A stretch of DNA of 13,203 bases from JADJMO01 sp016794445 (GCA_016794445.1 JAEUKC010000155.1:1-13203); one strand, 5' to 3'. Shown: positions 6,070 to 13,101, counted from the stretch's first letter. A program made the numbers and translations. Notes: a model not told the origin generated them from the letters alone.

Positions 6070-7010
6070 CCCTGGGTCGAGCCCGATCCAGGTCGACTGG
6101 GCGTGCGGTCGGGCGGCGCGGCGCGCACGGCGAGCTCCGGGGGCTTCATGGCGATCTGCGCGCCCTTCGGGACGCTGTGGGTGAGGAATACCGAGCCCCC
6201 GACCACGCTGCCTTCGCCGAGCACCGTGGCCCCTCCGAGCACGGTGGCGTTGGCGTAGACGGTCACGCCGTCGGCCACCGTCGGGTGGCGCTTGGTGCCG
6301 CGGATCACGCGGCCGCGGGCGTCCTTCGGGATCGAGAGCGCGCCGAGGGTGACCCCCTGGTAGAGCTTCACGTCGGCACCGATGTCCGTGGTCTCGCCGA
6401 TCACCGCGCCCGTCGCGTGGTCGAGGAAGAAACGTGGCCCGATCTTCGCGCCGGGGTGGATGTCGGCGCCGGTCTGCGCGTGCGCCCACTCGGTCATGAT
6501 GCGGGGCATCACCGGGACGCCGAGCTCGTGCAGCTCGTGGGCGTAGCGGTACACCGCGACGGCGAGGAGTCCGGGGTAGGCGAGGATGATCTCGTCGAGG
6601 TCGCGCGCCGCGGGGTCGCCATCGTACGCCGCTTGCACGTCCTCCACGATCTGCGCGCGCAGGTTCGGGACGCGCTCGAGGAACGTGCGGGCCAGCGTGC
6701 CGGCCGCGTCGTGACACCGGGGGACGTCGGGCTCGGCGTGGCTCTCGTCGCGGTAGCAGAGGCAGAGCTCGATCTGGGCCTCGAGCTTGGTCGTGAGGGC
6801 GTGCAGGACCTCGCGGACGTGCGCGCCCACGTTGGCCTCGGTGAGATCCTGGCGGCCGTGGTAGCCGGGGAAGGTGAGCTGCAAGAGCAGCTGGACGATC
6901 GCGATGGCCTCGTCGCGCGAGGGCAGGTAGCGCTTGCCGATGTGCTGGGCGCGCGGGTCGCCGCGATAGCCGGCGAGCAGGGCCTCGGCGATGGTCTCGG
7001 GAGTGCTCAC
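6066..7010 (-). CDS. cysE: Serine O-acetyltransferase (CysE)
   Basis: A 314-residue cytoplasmic enzyme that would acetylate L-serine with acetyl-CoA, the first step of cysteine synthesis. Residues about 1-180 are the alpha-helical N-terminal part, with the FPGYHG motif (47-52). From about 181 comes the left-handed beta-helix of hexapeptide repeats: IHPGAKIG, then LDHATG with catalytic His198 (Asp197 beside it), VIGET, and later TKRHPTV with the second active-site His242. The C-terminal 20 or so residues are Pro/Arg/Ser-rich. The GTG at 7010 is preferred. A GTG at 7043 would overlap the upstream stop in a GTGA and add 11 residues, but three of those 11 codons end in T, unlike this gene. It is the last gene of the CheX-CheY-receiver operon, an unusual setting for cysE, and its TAG shares a CTAG with the converging membrane-protein gene. 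Confidence 0.93.
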   Translation of the reverse strand: MSTPETIAEALLAGYRGDPRAQHIGKRYLPSRDEAIAIVQLLLQLTFPGYHGRQDLTEANVGAHVREVLHALTTKLEAQIELCLCYRDESHAEPDVPRCHDAAGTLARTFLERVPNLRAQIVEDVQAAYDGDPAARDLDEIILAYPGLLAVAVYRYAHELHELGVPVMPRIMTEWAHAQTGADIHPGAKIGPRFFLDHATGAVIGETTDIGADVKLYQGVTLGALSIPKDARGRVIRGTKRHPTVADGVTVYANATVLGGATVLGEGSVVGGSVFLTHSVPKGAQIAMKPPELAVRAAPPDRTPSRPGSGSTQG

Positions 7011-7039
7011 CGCAGCGAGATACCACGAAGACCGCGAGA

Positions 7040-8095
7040 TCACCCCTCGACGGTGGTGACGTGCACCCGGCCCTTGAGGCCGTGTCCGCTCAGGCGCTCG
7101 GCCATGCTGGCGGTGAGCCGGGTGCCGGCGGGGACGAGCATCGCGCCCTGCGGGGTCTTGAGGTCCGACACCAGCACCATGTCCTCGCGGAGGCGCCGGA
7201 TCGAGAGCTCGACGGGGGCGGTGGAGCGGAAGCCGATGGCGAAGCCCATCTCGACGCCGGGCGCCGCCATGCCGAAGCGGCGCGTCGTGCCGTAGAGCTC
7301 GGCGAACGGCCCGAACATGTCGGCGGAGCCGCTCTTCGGCAGACCGATCGTGCAGGCCATGCCGTCGAGGGTGAGGGAGGTCTTGAGGACGCCTCCCGCG
7401 ACGTTGACGAGCTCGCGGAGGATGTCGTCGAGCATCTCCTTGGGCGCCTCTTCGCCACCGAGCAGGTGCGAGGTGAGGGCGGTGAGGCTCGCCTGCGAGG
7501 CGAGGACGGCGATGCCGATCTCGAGCCCGAGCTTGGCCTCGGCCGCGCGCAGGGTCGCGCAGCAGTCGGTGGGGCCGAGGCGCACCTGCGCGCCGAGGCG
7601 GACGTCGAGGCTCGAGAACGAGCGGACGGCGTCGCAGATCATGCGGTCGAGGGACTTCCAGGTCGAGGTCTGACCGACGGTGGGACGGTTCGAGGTCGGG
7701 GTCTCGGGGGCGGGGGTGACGGGCGTGGTGGGCTCGCCGTTCGCGATCACGCCGGCGGCCGACAGCAGGGCGCCAGGGTCGAAGGGCTTCGGGAGGAACG
7801 CGTCCACGCCGCACTCGAAGGCGTACCTCCGGGCGGCGTCGTTCTCCACGTCCGACAGGAGGACGATGCGCACCTTGCTCTCGCTCTTGCGCAGCTGGCG
7901 GGTGATGGCGAGCCCGTCCTGTCGCGGCACGAACCAGTCGCTGACGACGATCTGGAAGGTCTGGGTGGAGAGCAGCGTCAGCGCGGCGACGCCATCCTCG
8001 ACGGTGAGGAGTTGGTCGACGTTCCCGGCGAGCGTTCGCTCGACGAGCGCGGCCGTCGCGGGCTCGCGGACGATGGAGAGCACTCGCGTGGGCAT
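7040..8095 (-). CDS. Receiver domain fused to a CheX/CheC-like domain
   Basis: A 351-residue, probably cytosolic signalling protein. Residues 1-115 form a receiver with the phosphoacceptor Asp53 (IVVSDWFVPRQDGL) and Lys103 in LPKPF. The usual acidic pair after the first strand is altered: the segment reads VLSIVREP, with Arg10-Glu11 in place of Asp-Asp, so Mg2+ binding and phosphorylation may be weakened. A Pro/Thr-rich linker follows (about 118-142). Residues about 145-300 carry the CheX/CheC signature ELVNVAGG (228-235; Glu228 and Asn231 are the residues expected at the phosphatase site). The last 50 residues (GAMLVPAGTRLT at about 318-329) resemble a small beta module often seen at the end of response-regulator and HD-GYP proteins. 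The start is supported by a strong AGGGAGGG just upstream, lying over the CheY stop. It is the third gene of a four-gene operon and could link CheY-P removal to a second input. Confidence 0.85.
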   Translation of the reverse strand: MPTRVLSIVREPATAALVERTLAGNVDQLLTVEDGVAALTLLSTQTFQIVVSDWFVPRQDGLAITRQLRKSESKVRIVLLSDVENDAARRYAFECGVDAFLPKPFDPGALLSAAGVIANGEPTTPVTPAPETPTSNRPTVGQTSTWKSLDRMICDAVRSFSSLDVRLGAQVRLGPTDCCATLRAAEAKLGLEIGIAVLASQASLTALTSHLLGGEEAPKEMLDDILRELVNVAGGVLKTSLTLDGMACTIGLPKSGSADMFGPFAELYGTTRRFGMAAPGVEMGFAIGFRSTAPVELSIRRLREDMVLVSDLKTPQGAMLVPAGTRLTASMAERLSGHGLKGRVHVTTVEG

Positions 8096-8098
8096 GAT

Positions 8099-8106
8099 CC
8101 CTCCCT
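8099..8106 (-). promoter_or_regulatory. Strong Shine-Dalgarno (AGGGAGGG) for the receiver-CheX gene
   Basis: The reverse strand reads AGGGAGGG then ATC then the ATG at 8095. It is one of only two strong Shine-Dalgarno sites seen in the window. It touches the stop codon of the CheY-like gene, so ribosomes ending there can start again on the next gene. Confidence 0.75.
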
Positions 8107-8468
8107 CAGCTCAGGACGTTGCCCAGCGCCGAAGCGAGGGCTTCAGGGGTGAACGGCTTGGTGACGAAGGCCTTCGCGCCGGCGGCGAACGCGCGCTCTT
8201 TCATGTCGTCGGTGGACTCGGAGGTGACGAAGCAGAACGGCCCCTCGTAGCCCTCGGCCCGCAGGCCCTCGAGGAGCTGGAGACCGTTCATCTCCGGCAT
8301 GTTCCAGTCGCTGAGGATGAGATCCGGACCCGCGACCCGCGCGGCGGCGAGGGCCTCGGCGCCGTTGGTCGCCTCGGCGAGGTCGTGGTGGCCGTAGCCC
8401 GCCTGACGGAGGGTACGGATGACGATCATTCGCATCGCCTTGCTGTCGTCCACGATCAGGATCTTCAT
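8106..8468 (-). CDS. CheY-like single-domain response regulator
   Basis: A 120-residue receiver without output domain. It shows all expected residues: the acidic pair Asp7-Asp8 (MKILIVDDS), phosphoacceptor Asp54 (ILSDWNMPEMNG), Thr82-Ser83 at the fourth strand (FVTSE), and Lys104 (FVTKPF). A phosphorylated form would act through protein binding, as CheY does at the flagellar switch or elsewhere. The ATG at 8468 lies in an ATGA shared with the stop of the CheX-like gene, so the two are probably co-translated. The downstream receiver-CheX gene follows after 10 bases with a strong Shine-Dalgarno. No CheA, CheW or receptor gene is in the window, so the kinase that feeds it is elsewhere. Being next to CheX suggests its phosphorylation is short-lived. 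Confidence 0.93.
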   Translation of the reverse strand: MKILIVDDSKAMRMIVIRTLRQAGYGHHDLAEATNGAEALAAARVAGPDLILSDWNMPEMNGLQLLEGLRAEGYEGPFCFVTSESTDDMKERAFAAGAKAFVTKPFTPEALASALGNVLS

Positions 8469-8944
8469 GACTTGGCCTCCGTGCGCAGGGTCTTGATGGT
8501 GGGGCGGGGCGTCCGCCCTCGTTCGAGGATCTGGGCGTGGATCCGCAGTCCACAGGTCTCGAGTACGACGCTGCCGAGGCTCACCGCGCCGGGTACCCAG
8601 ACCGCCGCGTCGGAGCCGTGGAGCACCGCCGGGAGCCCGAGCTGGGCGTTGGGATCCACGTGCGGCTTGAGCTGTCCGCCCACCACGTTGGCGAGCTCGC
8701 CCATCGCGTCGGCGATGTCGGCGTCGCTGACGTCCGCCGGCTCGAGGCCGAAGATGGTGCTCGCGGCGAGGCGCGCGAGACCGTCGTTGCAGGCGATCGT
8801 GAGGGTGGCGGTCGTGCTGCCGGAGATCTGGACGAAGGCGATCACGTCGGTCTGCGGAGCGACGGGCAGGGTCCCCTCGATCGGTCCGACCAGGCTCGCC
8901 CACGCCTCTTGCACGAGTGTTTCGAGGACGGCGGCGAGGGGCAT
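8465..8944 (-). CDS. CheX-like CheY-P phosphatase-type protein
   Basis: A 159-residue cytoplasmic protein of the CheC/CheX/FliY type, close to the usual length of about 150. The signature is GELANVVGGQLK (82-93), with Glu83 and Asn86 at the positions used for removing the phosphate from CheY-P; only one such motif is present, as in CheX. A beta strand and loop (VWVPGAVSLGS, about 115-125) follow, and the C-terminal 20 residues are basic. The ATG at 8944 is chosen because the domain begins there. An open frame continues upstream, but its extra residues run into the divergent promoter region. It heads the operon CheX, CheY, receiver-CheX, CysE, with its TGA overlapping the CheY ATG. The most likely role is to shut off CheY; which CheX partner or dimer it forms cannot be seen. 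Confidence 0.85.
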   Translation of the reverse strand: MPLAAVLETLVQEAWASLVGPIEGTLPVAPQTDVIAFVQISGSTTATLTIACNDGLARLAASTIFGLEPADVSDADIADAMGELANVVGGQLKPHVDPNAQLGLPAVLHGSDAAVWVPGAVSLGSVVLETCGLRIHAQILERGRTPRPTIKTLRTEAKS

Positions 8945-8991
8945 CGCACGTGTGGACGACCCACCTGCGCATCCCTTTAGGTGTTCGCCAT

Positions 8992-9003
8992 CCGTGCGCA
9001 CGG
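8992..9003. promoter_or_regulatory. 12-base perfect palindrome in a divergent promoter region
   Basis: CCGTGCGCACGG reads the same on both strands and lies between the divergent starts at 8944 and 9052. A second, weaker dyad (GTTC-CCT-GAAC) follows at 9008-9018. Either may bind a regulator of the chemotaxis-like operon or of the exported-protein operon. The sites could also be chance in such GC-rich DNA. Confidence 0.28.
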
Positions 9004-9036
9004 TAATGTTCCCTGAACGCCACGGGCTTGCTGCGC

Positions 9037-9042
9037 TACCTT
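9037..9042 (+). promoter_or_regulatory. Candidate -10 element (TACCTT) upstream of the LGFP/serine-hydrolase gene
   Basis: TACCTT begins 15 bases before the ATG at 9052, with no Shine-Dalgarno between them. It matches the consensus only at T1, A2 and T6. It is listed because of the same close spacing at other starts in the window. Confidence 0.18.
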
Positions 9043-9051
9043 GCTCGGCGC

Positions 9052-10443
9052 ATGCGCGTTCGAGGGCGGAACTGGGGCGGGGCACTGATCGCCTTCCTCG
9101 TCGGCTGCAACGGTGAGGTCGCTGACGATCCGGCCGATGCAGGCGCCGAGGACGCCGACGTCGCCGCCGAGGTCTCCGACACGGGACCCGTCGATGCCAC
9201 CACCGACGCCGACCCCTGCGGGATCGTCGGGTGCGAAGCGTCGAAGGTGTTCCACCCGAGGATCAAGAAGGCGTTCGACCGGCTCGGTGGAGCGAAGGCG
9301 CTCGGTGCACCGACGGACAACGGCGGCACCCAGTGGGTCCACGCGTTCGGCCCGGGCATGGTGCAGGACTTCGCGGGTGGCGCGCTCGGCCCCGCGATCC
9401 TCGCCGCGTCTTCGAGCACCGCGTCGTGGGCGTCGGAGGCGTACGCGATCAGCGGTGGCATCCGCGCCGCGTGGCTCGCGCTCGGAGGCGGCCCCGCGGT
9501 CGGCTATCCGATGGAGGACGCCCACCCGCTCGGCGGGGGCGTCACCGCGCTCGTCCAGACCTTCGAGAAGGGCTGTCTCGGTCCGGACGGTCGTGGGGGC
9601 TACGAGCTGTACGAGGCCTGCGCGCCCCCGCCCGATCTCGCGCCGACGCTGAGCAAGATCGGGGCGCAGTTCCCCACGACCAGCGGAGGCGCCGACGTCG
9701 CCCTGGCGGTGACCTGGTTGCCGACCCTGACGCGCTGGTCCCATCAGGGGACCGTGCCCCGCACGTCGGCCTCCAGCGTCAAGTGGGTCTGGGCGGCAGC
9801 CGCGCTCGCCAAGAACTCGATCGCGACGGTGGAGACGCCGGCGCTGCCGACGTTCAAGGACAGCAACAACAGCACGGCCGGACAGCTCATCGACCTCGCC
9901 GGCGGCCCCAACGCGGTCAACGACTTCACCGTCGCGCTCGGCATCCCCATCACGCAGCTCTCGCTCTGCGGCTGGAGCTTCGACAAGACGCGGGTCGCGA
10001 CCAACTGCTCCAAGCTCGCCGGGGGCGACAACTTCTTCACCGCCGTCGGTGGGGTCACGTTCCTCGAGAAGGTCTGGGCCGGCGCCGGCCTCCCCGCCGA
10101 CAAGGCCGCCAAGCTCGCCGAGTGGGCGACCCTGTCTCCCCGTTCCGGCTACGGCGGGTGGGTCGGTACCCAGCTGCCGGCGGCCGCTCGCCCCAACCTG
10201 CAGCACAAGGCCGGCTGGCTCCCCACGGGCTGCTGCAGCACGGGCTACCCGGCCTTCTACAACGAGTTCGCGATCGTACGGACGAGCCGCGGGTCGTACG
10301 CGTTCGCCGCCTCGGCCAAGAACGGCGGGGCCACGCGGAACGACACCAAGCAGACCAAAGCGCTAGAATGGGCGTCCTGCGTGGTCTTCCACGCGCTCGC
10401 CGAACCAAGTGGTGACCCGTTCTCCGCGGGCTGCACCCCATGA
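9052..10443 (+). CDS. LGFP-repeat plus serine-hydrolase (beta-lactamase-fold-like) lipoprotein, long paralogue
   Basis: A 463-residue exported lipoprotein. Its signal ends in FLVG before Cys19, followed by an Asp/Ala-rich linker to about 55. Residues about 66-175 hold LGFP-type repeats: LGAP (84-87) with HAFGPGMVQDFAGG, then VGYP (150-153) with VQTFEKG. Such repeats often bind or anchor to cell-envelope polymers. From about 197 the hydrolase part carries S-S-V-K (241-244) for S-x-x-K, S-N-N (271-273) for S-x-N, and K-A-G (386-388) for K-T-G. This motif set is fuller than in the shorter paralogue at 4034. The eight cysteines shared with that paralogue lie at 175, 190, 306, 319, 394, 395, 443 and 461. 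The start at 9052 is favoured over a TTG at 9028 because it gives a compact lipoprotein signal. The TGase-like lipoprotein follows after 22 bases, probably in one operon. The substrate is unknown. Confidence 0.84.
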   Translation: MRVRGRNWGGALIAFLVGCNGEVADDPADAGAEDADVAAEVSDTGPVDATTDADPCGIVGCEASKVFHPRIKKAFDRLGGAKALGAPTDNGGTQWVHAFGPGMVQDFAGGALGPAILAASSSTASWASEAYAISGGIRAAWLALGGGPAVGYPMEDAHPLGGGVTALVQTFEKGCLGPDGRGGYELYEACAPPPDLAPTLSKIGAQFPTTSGGADVALAVTWLPTLTRWSHQGTVPRTSASSVKWVWAAAALAKNSIATVETPALPTFKDSNNSTAGQLIDLAGGPNAVNDFTVALGIPITQLSLCGWSFDKTRVATNCSKLAGGDNFFTAVGGVTFLEKVWAGAGLPADKAAKLAEWATLSPRSGYGGWVGTQLPAAARPNLQHKAGWLPTGCCSTGYPAFYNEFAIVRTSRGSYAFAASAKNGGATRNDTKQTKALEWASCVVFHALAEPSGDPFSAGCTP

Positions 10444-10455
10444 GGAACGTGAGAT

Positions 10456-10462
10456 GGAGGTG
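10456..10462 (+). promoter_or_regulatory. Shine-Dalgarno (GGAGGTG) that decides the GTG start at 10466
   Basis: GGAGGTG lies three bases before the GTG at 10466 (core GGAGG five bases away). An ATG at 10454 in the same frame lies just upstream and partly under this site. The Shine-Dalgarno favours the GTG, which also gives a cleaner signal peptide opening with Met-Arg. Confidence 0.55.
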
Positions 10463-10465
10463 CTC

Positions 10466-12196
10466 GTGAGATCATCGGTGCTTGGCTTCGGATCCGTGCT
10501 CGCGTTGCTCGCGGGCTGCAGCAGCAACGCGGTGGAGTTCTCCGACGACGCGGGGACCACGGCCGACGGCGGTAGCGACAGCGGCGGCGACACCGCCGTA
10601 GACACGCCCCCGCCGTCCACGACCTGCACGGCCTCGGTCCAGGTCGCGCCGGCCGCTCCGCTGGCGCAGCTCGGGACCAAGGTGGCCACCAAGGTGCAGC
10701 TCACGCTCGCCGACGCGGGTGGCGCCACCGGGCCGCACCCACTCAAGGTGGTGCTGGTCTCCGCTGCCGGTGTCGAGGTCGCCAAGCTGCTCGACACGCC
10801 CAGCGCGGAGAGCCTCACCGGCGGCGCGCTCGGCAAGCCGTCGGTCGACGTCGTGCCCGCCGACGTCGCCGCGCTCGCGCCCGGCAAGTACACGATCAAG
10901 GCCACGCTCGGCTGTCCCAAGGTCACGACCGCCAAGATCGGCGAGGGCCAGGCCGATCTCCACTTCGCGCGGCTCGGCGCCGTGCGCGTCGGCGTCGCCG
11001 GCGGCGACGGCACGCGTGTACCGCTCATGTACCACGCGATCGGCGGCACCCAGTACGCCTACTACCCGATCGACGGCGACAAGGTCCCGGCCACTTCGTT
11101 CGCCGATCCGGCCACGGGCGAGGCGGATCTCGACAGCGCGCCGAACACGATGCGCGCCTTCCCCACCACGCCGTGGGCCGAGCTCGACACGCCGAAGACG
11201 GCCAGCGACGGCTCGGTCGTCGAGGACGGCGTGATCTACCCGGTCTCCCTCGCGCTCGGCACCAAGCCCGATCTCACGTTCACGCTCGGCAAGAAGATGG
11301 CGGCCGCCAGCGGTCCGATCGCCGCCGGTGTCGGGGTCTCGGGCACGCCGCTCGTCCGCATCGTGATCGACGGCCAGCCGGGGACGGACCCGACGGCGCC
11401 GCTCGCCGACGGCACCACGCAGACCATCCGCCTCGCCGCCTCTCCGGTGGCCGCGGTCGGCCGCTACGACGTCACCGTGAAGTGGCACTTCGAGGCCAAG
11501 GCACCGACCGGCTGGGTCACCGTGGCCGGCGCCGAACAGAGCGCCGTGCTGCGCTTCTACGGCGTGCTCGGCAACGAGCTCGGCACGACGGCCCCGTACA
11601 TGCCGTGGGTCGCGGTCGTCGACCTCGGCACCAAGGCCGCGACCGGCAAGACCACCCCGGCCGACGTGCGCGCCGCGCTGGTCAAGGAGGTCTACGAGAA
11701 CTTCGGCCTCAAGTACGACCGCAAGAGCGGCGCCTCGTTCTACACGAGCTACACGTCGGGCTTCGCGGCGGCGCGCTTCGACCTGGGTCTCTTCCTCAAG
11801 CGGTCCAAGGGCAACACGGTCAACTGCACCGACTGCGCGAGCATCCTGTCGACCTACTCGAACATGCTCGGGGTGAAGCTCCACTACGCCATCATCCAGG
11901 GAGCGGGGGGCGCCAAGGGCTTCTCCCTCAACCCCATCATGGGCATCGGCTCGACCGTGTTCGGCTCGCCGTTCGACAGCGGCGGCATGGGCTTCAGCTA
12001 CCACGCGGTCACCTCGCAGGACGCGACCAAGACCATCAACGACGCGACCCTCGCCGTCGACGGCGACACCGACCCGAAGACCGCACCGCAGACCAAGCTG
12101 CTGGTGCAGGATCTGACCGGCACCAACTACCTCACCCGCCTCTCCCCTGGCACCCCGGAGTACACCTATGTCGACCAGATCACGTCGGTTCGTTAG
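10466..12196 (+). CDS. Lipoprotein with C-terminal transglutaminase-like (papain-fold) domain
   Basis: A 576-residue exported protein. The lipoprotein signal ends in LLAG before Cys18, followed by an Asp/Gly/Ser-rich linker to about 52. Residues about 55-165 look like a beta-sandwich (Ig/E-set type), including VLVSAAG and GKYTIKATLGC. The middle (about 170-390) is beta-rich with a WHFEAKAPTGWVTV strand (340-353). The C-terminal part from about 398 resembles the transglutaminase-like fold. NCTDCAS (453-459) fits the C-x-x-x-A of that family with Cys454 as the likely nucleophile (Cys457 is the alternative). FSYHAV (510-515) gives His513, and DATLAVDGD (526-534) gives an Asp (526 or 532) at a fitting distance. 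Such a triad could cut or link peptides, or the protein may be a non-catalytic relative. The start is GTG 10466; ATG 10454 is possible. The stop lies inside the next gene (29-base overlap). Confidence 0.72.
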   Translation: MRSSVLGFGSVLALLAGCSSNAVEFSDDAGTTADGGSDSGGDTAVDTPPPSTTCTASVQVAPAAPLAQLGTKVATKVQLTLADAGGATGPHPLKVVLVSAAGVEVAKLLDTPSAESLTGGALGKPSVDVVPADVAALAPGKYTIKATLGCPKVTTAKIGEGQADLHFARLGAVRVGVAGGDGTRVPLMYHAIGGTQYAYYPIDGDKVPATSFADPATGEADLDSAPNTMRAFPTTPWAELDTPKTASDGSVVEDGVIYPVSLALGTKPDLTFTLGKKMAAASGPIAAGVGVSGTPLVRIVIDGQPGTDPTAPLADGTTQTIRLAASPVAAVGRYDVTVKWHFEAKAPTGWVTVAGAEQSAVLRFYGVLGNELGTTAPYMPWVAVVDLGTKAATGKTTPADVRAALVKEVYENFGLKYDRKSGASFYTSYTSGFAAARFDLGLFLKRSKGNTVNCTDCASILSTYSNMLGVKLHYAIIQGAGGAKGFSLNPIMGIGSTVFGSPFDSGGMGFSYHAVTSQDATKTINDATLAVDGDTDPKTAPQTKLLVQDLTGTNYLTRLSPGTPEYTYVDQITSVR

Positions 12197-12965
12197 CGTC
12201 CTCGCCCTCGGCTTGCTGGTCGGCGCGGCGGGGCTGCTCGGCCGCCGCGCGGTGTCGGCTCCGGTCCCGGGCGCGGCAGGCGAGGCCGCGTTCCGCGCGA
12301 TCTACCCGGCGGCGGCGCCCGTCAGCGGTGCGTTCGCCGGCGTCGATCTGAGCAAGGTCGCCGTGCCCGGGCTCCGCCTCACCGCACGCGACGTGCACTC
12401 GGTCGACGAGGGCGGGATCTCGCTCTCGTACTCCGACCTCGCCGGCGAGGTCCGCGCCGTGATCAAGATCGCGGTCGCGCGCGACGCGGCGGCGGCGCTC
12501 CGCTTCGTCGATCAGGAGCTGCACGGCATCCAGGCCATCCTCGTCAAGGCGGTCGATCCGGCGCTCGGCGACCACGTGTTCGCCGACGACGCGGGCCGGG
12601 GCGACGGCACGATCGTCGGCTCCGTGGCCAACGTCGCGTACGCCGTCCACGTGATGCGCGACGCCGCCTCCACACTGCCGCGCGCGGCGGTCGTGGCGAG
12701 CGGGCTGCGGGCGGCGGTGGTCGAGGGAGCCCCGAGCTTCCCCACGGCGACGGTCGCTCTGCCGAGCACCATCCCGCTCGCCGGGGCGCCGTTCGGCCTC
12801 ACGGTCGCGCCGGAGCTCGAGCTGCGGCTCCGCGCCGAGGGCGGCTACGTGGCCAAGGGACGGGTCCTGCGGCCCTTCCAGGCCGGGCCGGTCACGCTGG
12901 TCGTCACCCTGACCGACGAGCTCGGCCGGGTCTCCGAGCTGCGCTTCCCGGCCACCGCGAAGTGA
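12168..12965 (+). CDS. Secreted protein of unknown function
   Basis: A 265-residue protein not recognised as any family. Residues 1-31 are a signal peptide: an Arg-rich start, a hydrophobic core to about 25, and a likely cut after AVSA (28-31). There is no lipobox, so it is probably periplasmic or secreted rather than anchored. The mature part is mixed alpha/beta. The segment FVDQELHGIQAILVKAVD (113-130) looks helical, and the last 40 residues (about 225-260) form a strand-rich tail that fits an Ig-like fold. The protein has no Cys at all, unlike the lipoproteins around it. The ATG at 12168 overlaps the transglutaminase-like gene by 29 bases, and the codon pattern switches frame there. It is the last gene of the exported-protein operon, and the overlap suggests it works with the protein before it. 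Confidence 0.78.
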   Translation: MSTRSRRFVSVLALGLLVGAAGLLGRRAVSAPVPGAAGEAAFRAIYPAAAPVSGAFAGVDLSKVAVPGLRLTARDVHSVDEGGISLSYSDLAGEVRAVIKIAVARDAAAALRFVDQELHGIQAILVKAVDPALGDHVFADDAGRGDGTIVGSVANVAYAVHVMRDAASTLPRAAVVASGLRAAVVEGAPSFPTATVALPSTIPLAGAPFGLTVAPELELRLRAEGGYVAKGRVLRPFQAGPVTLVVTLTDELGRVSELRFPATAK

Positions 12966-13014
12966 GCTCCAGGGCCCGAGAACGGGCGATTGGGCGTCGA
13001 TTCGGTGACGAACT

Positions 13015-13035
13015 GACCCTGGGTCGTCTATTTTT
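13015..13035 (+). terminator. Weak intrinsic terminator after the exported-protein operon
   Basis: GACC-CTG-GGTC can form a short hairpin, with GAC and GTC outside it adding imperfect pairing. It is followed closely by TATTTTT (13029-13035), the only T-run of this kind in the gap. The stem is short, so efficiency is uncertain. The position between the last operon gene and the kinase is right. Confidence 0.4.
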
Positions 13036-13039
13036 CTCG

Positions 13040-13076
13040 GTCGCTCCCGGGGCGTCCCCGTCCGCCCCTCCGCTCC
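13040..13076 (-). repeat. 37-base stem-loop repeat, copy C (inverted, intergenic)
   Basis: Read on the reverse strand it matches copies A and B at 33 of 37 positions. The four differences are AC to GG in one stem arm and GT to CC in the other, so GGGCG pairs with CGCCC as well as GACCG pairs with CGGTC. The loop (GACGGGGA) and both flanks (GGAGCGGAG and CGGGAGCGAC) are unchanged. It lies 26 bases before the kinase start. Confidence 0.85.
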
Positions 13077-13087
13077 CCGTTCTTTGG

Positions 13088-13093
13088 TAGGAT
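13088..13093 (+). promoter_or_regulatory. Candidate extended -10 (TGG-TAGGAT) upstream of the kinase gene
   Basis: TAGGAT follows TGG (13085-13087) and its first T lies 14 bases before the ATG at 13102. No Shine-Dalgarno of usual quality is present, and the region where a -35 would lie is occupied by the inverted repeat. It is much like the site before the Ogt-AlkA gene. Confidence 0.28.
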
Positions 13094-13101
13094 CCAGCGC
13101 A

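Noticed and set aside
7011..7043. GTG at 7043 as the CysE start (GTGA overlap with the receiver-CheX stop)
   Set aside because: The spacing is attractive, but the 11 extra codons have three T-ending codons and no family similarity. It is kept as an alternative only.
9008..9018. GTTC-CCT-GAAC as a LexA (SOS) box
   Set aside because: The half-site order is inverted relative to the GAAC-N4-GTTC type and the spacer is too short. No SOS gene is next to it.
10454..10465. ATG at 10454 as the start of the transglutaminase-like lipoprotein
   Set aside because: It partly overlaps a strong GGAGGTG that serves the GTG at 10466, and it would add a Glu to the signal peptide's start. It remains possible.
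12180..12210. Twin-arginine (Tat) signal in the secreted protein at 12168
   Set aside because: The Arg pair is followed by Phe-Val-Ser, without the usual R-R-x-F-L spacing, so an ordinary Sec signal is more likely.
12974..12987. GCCCG-AGAA-CGGGC hairpin as the operon terminator
   Set aside because: It has a stable small stem but no T-run after it. The hairpin with a T-run at 13015-13035 is the better candidate.
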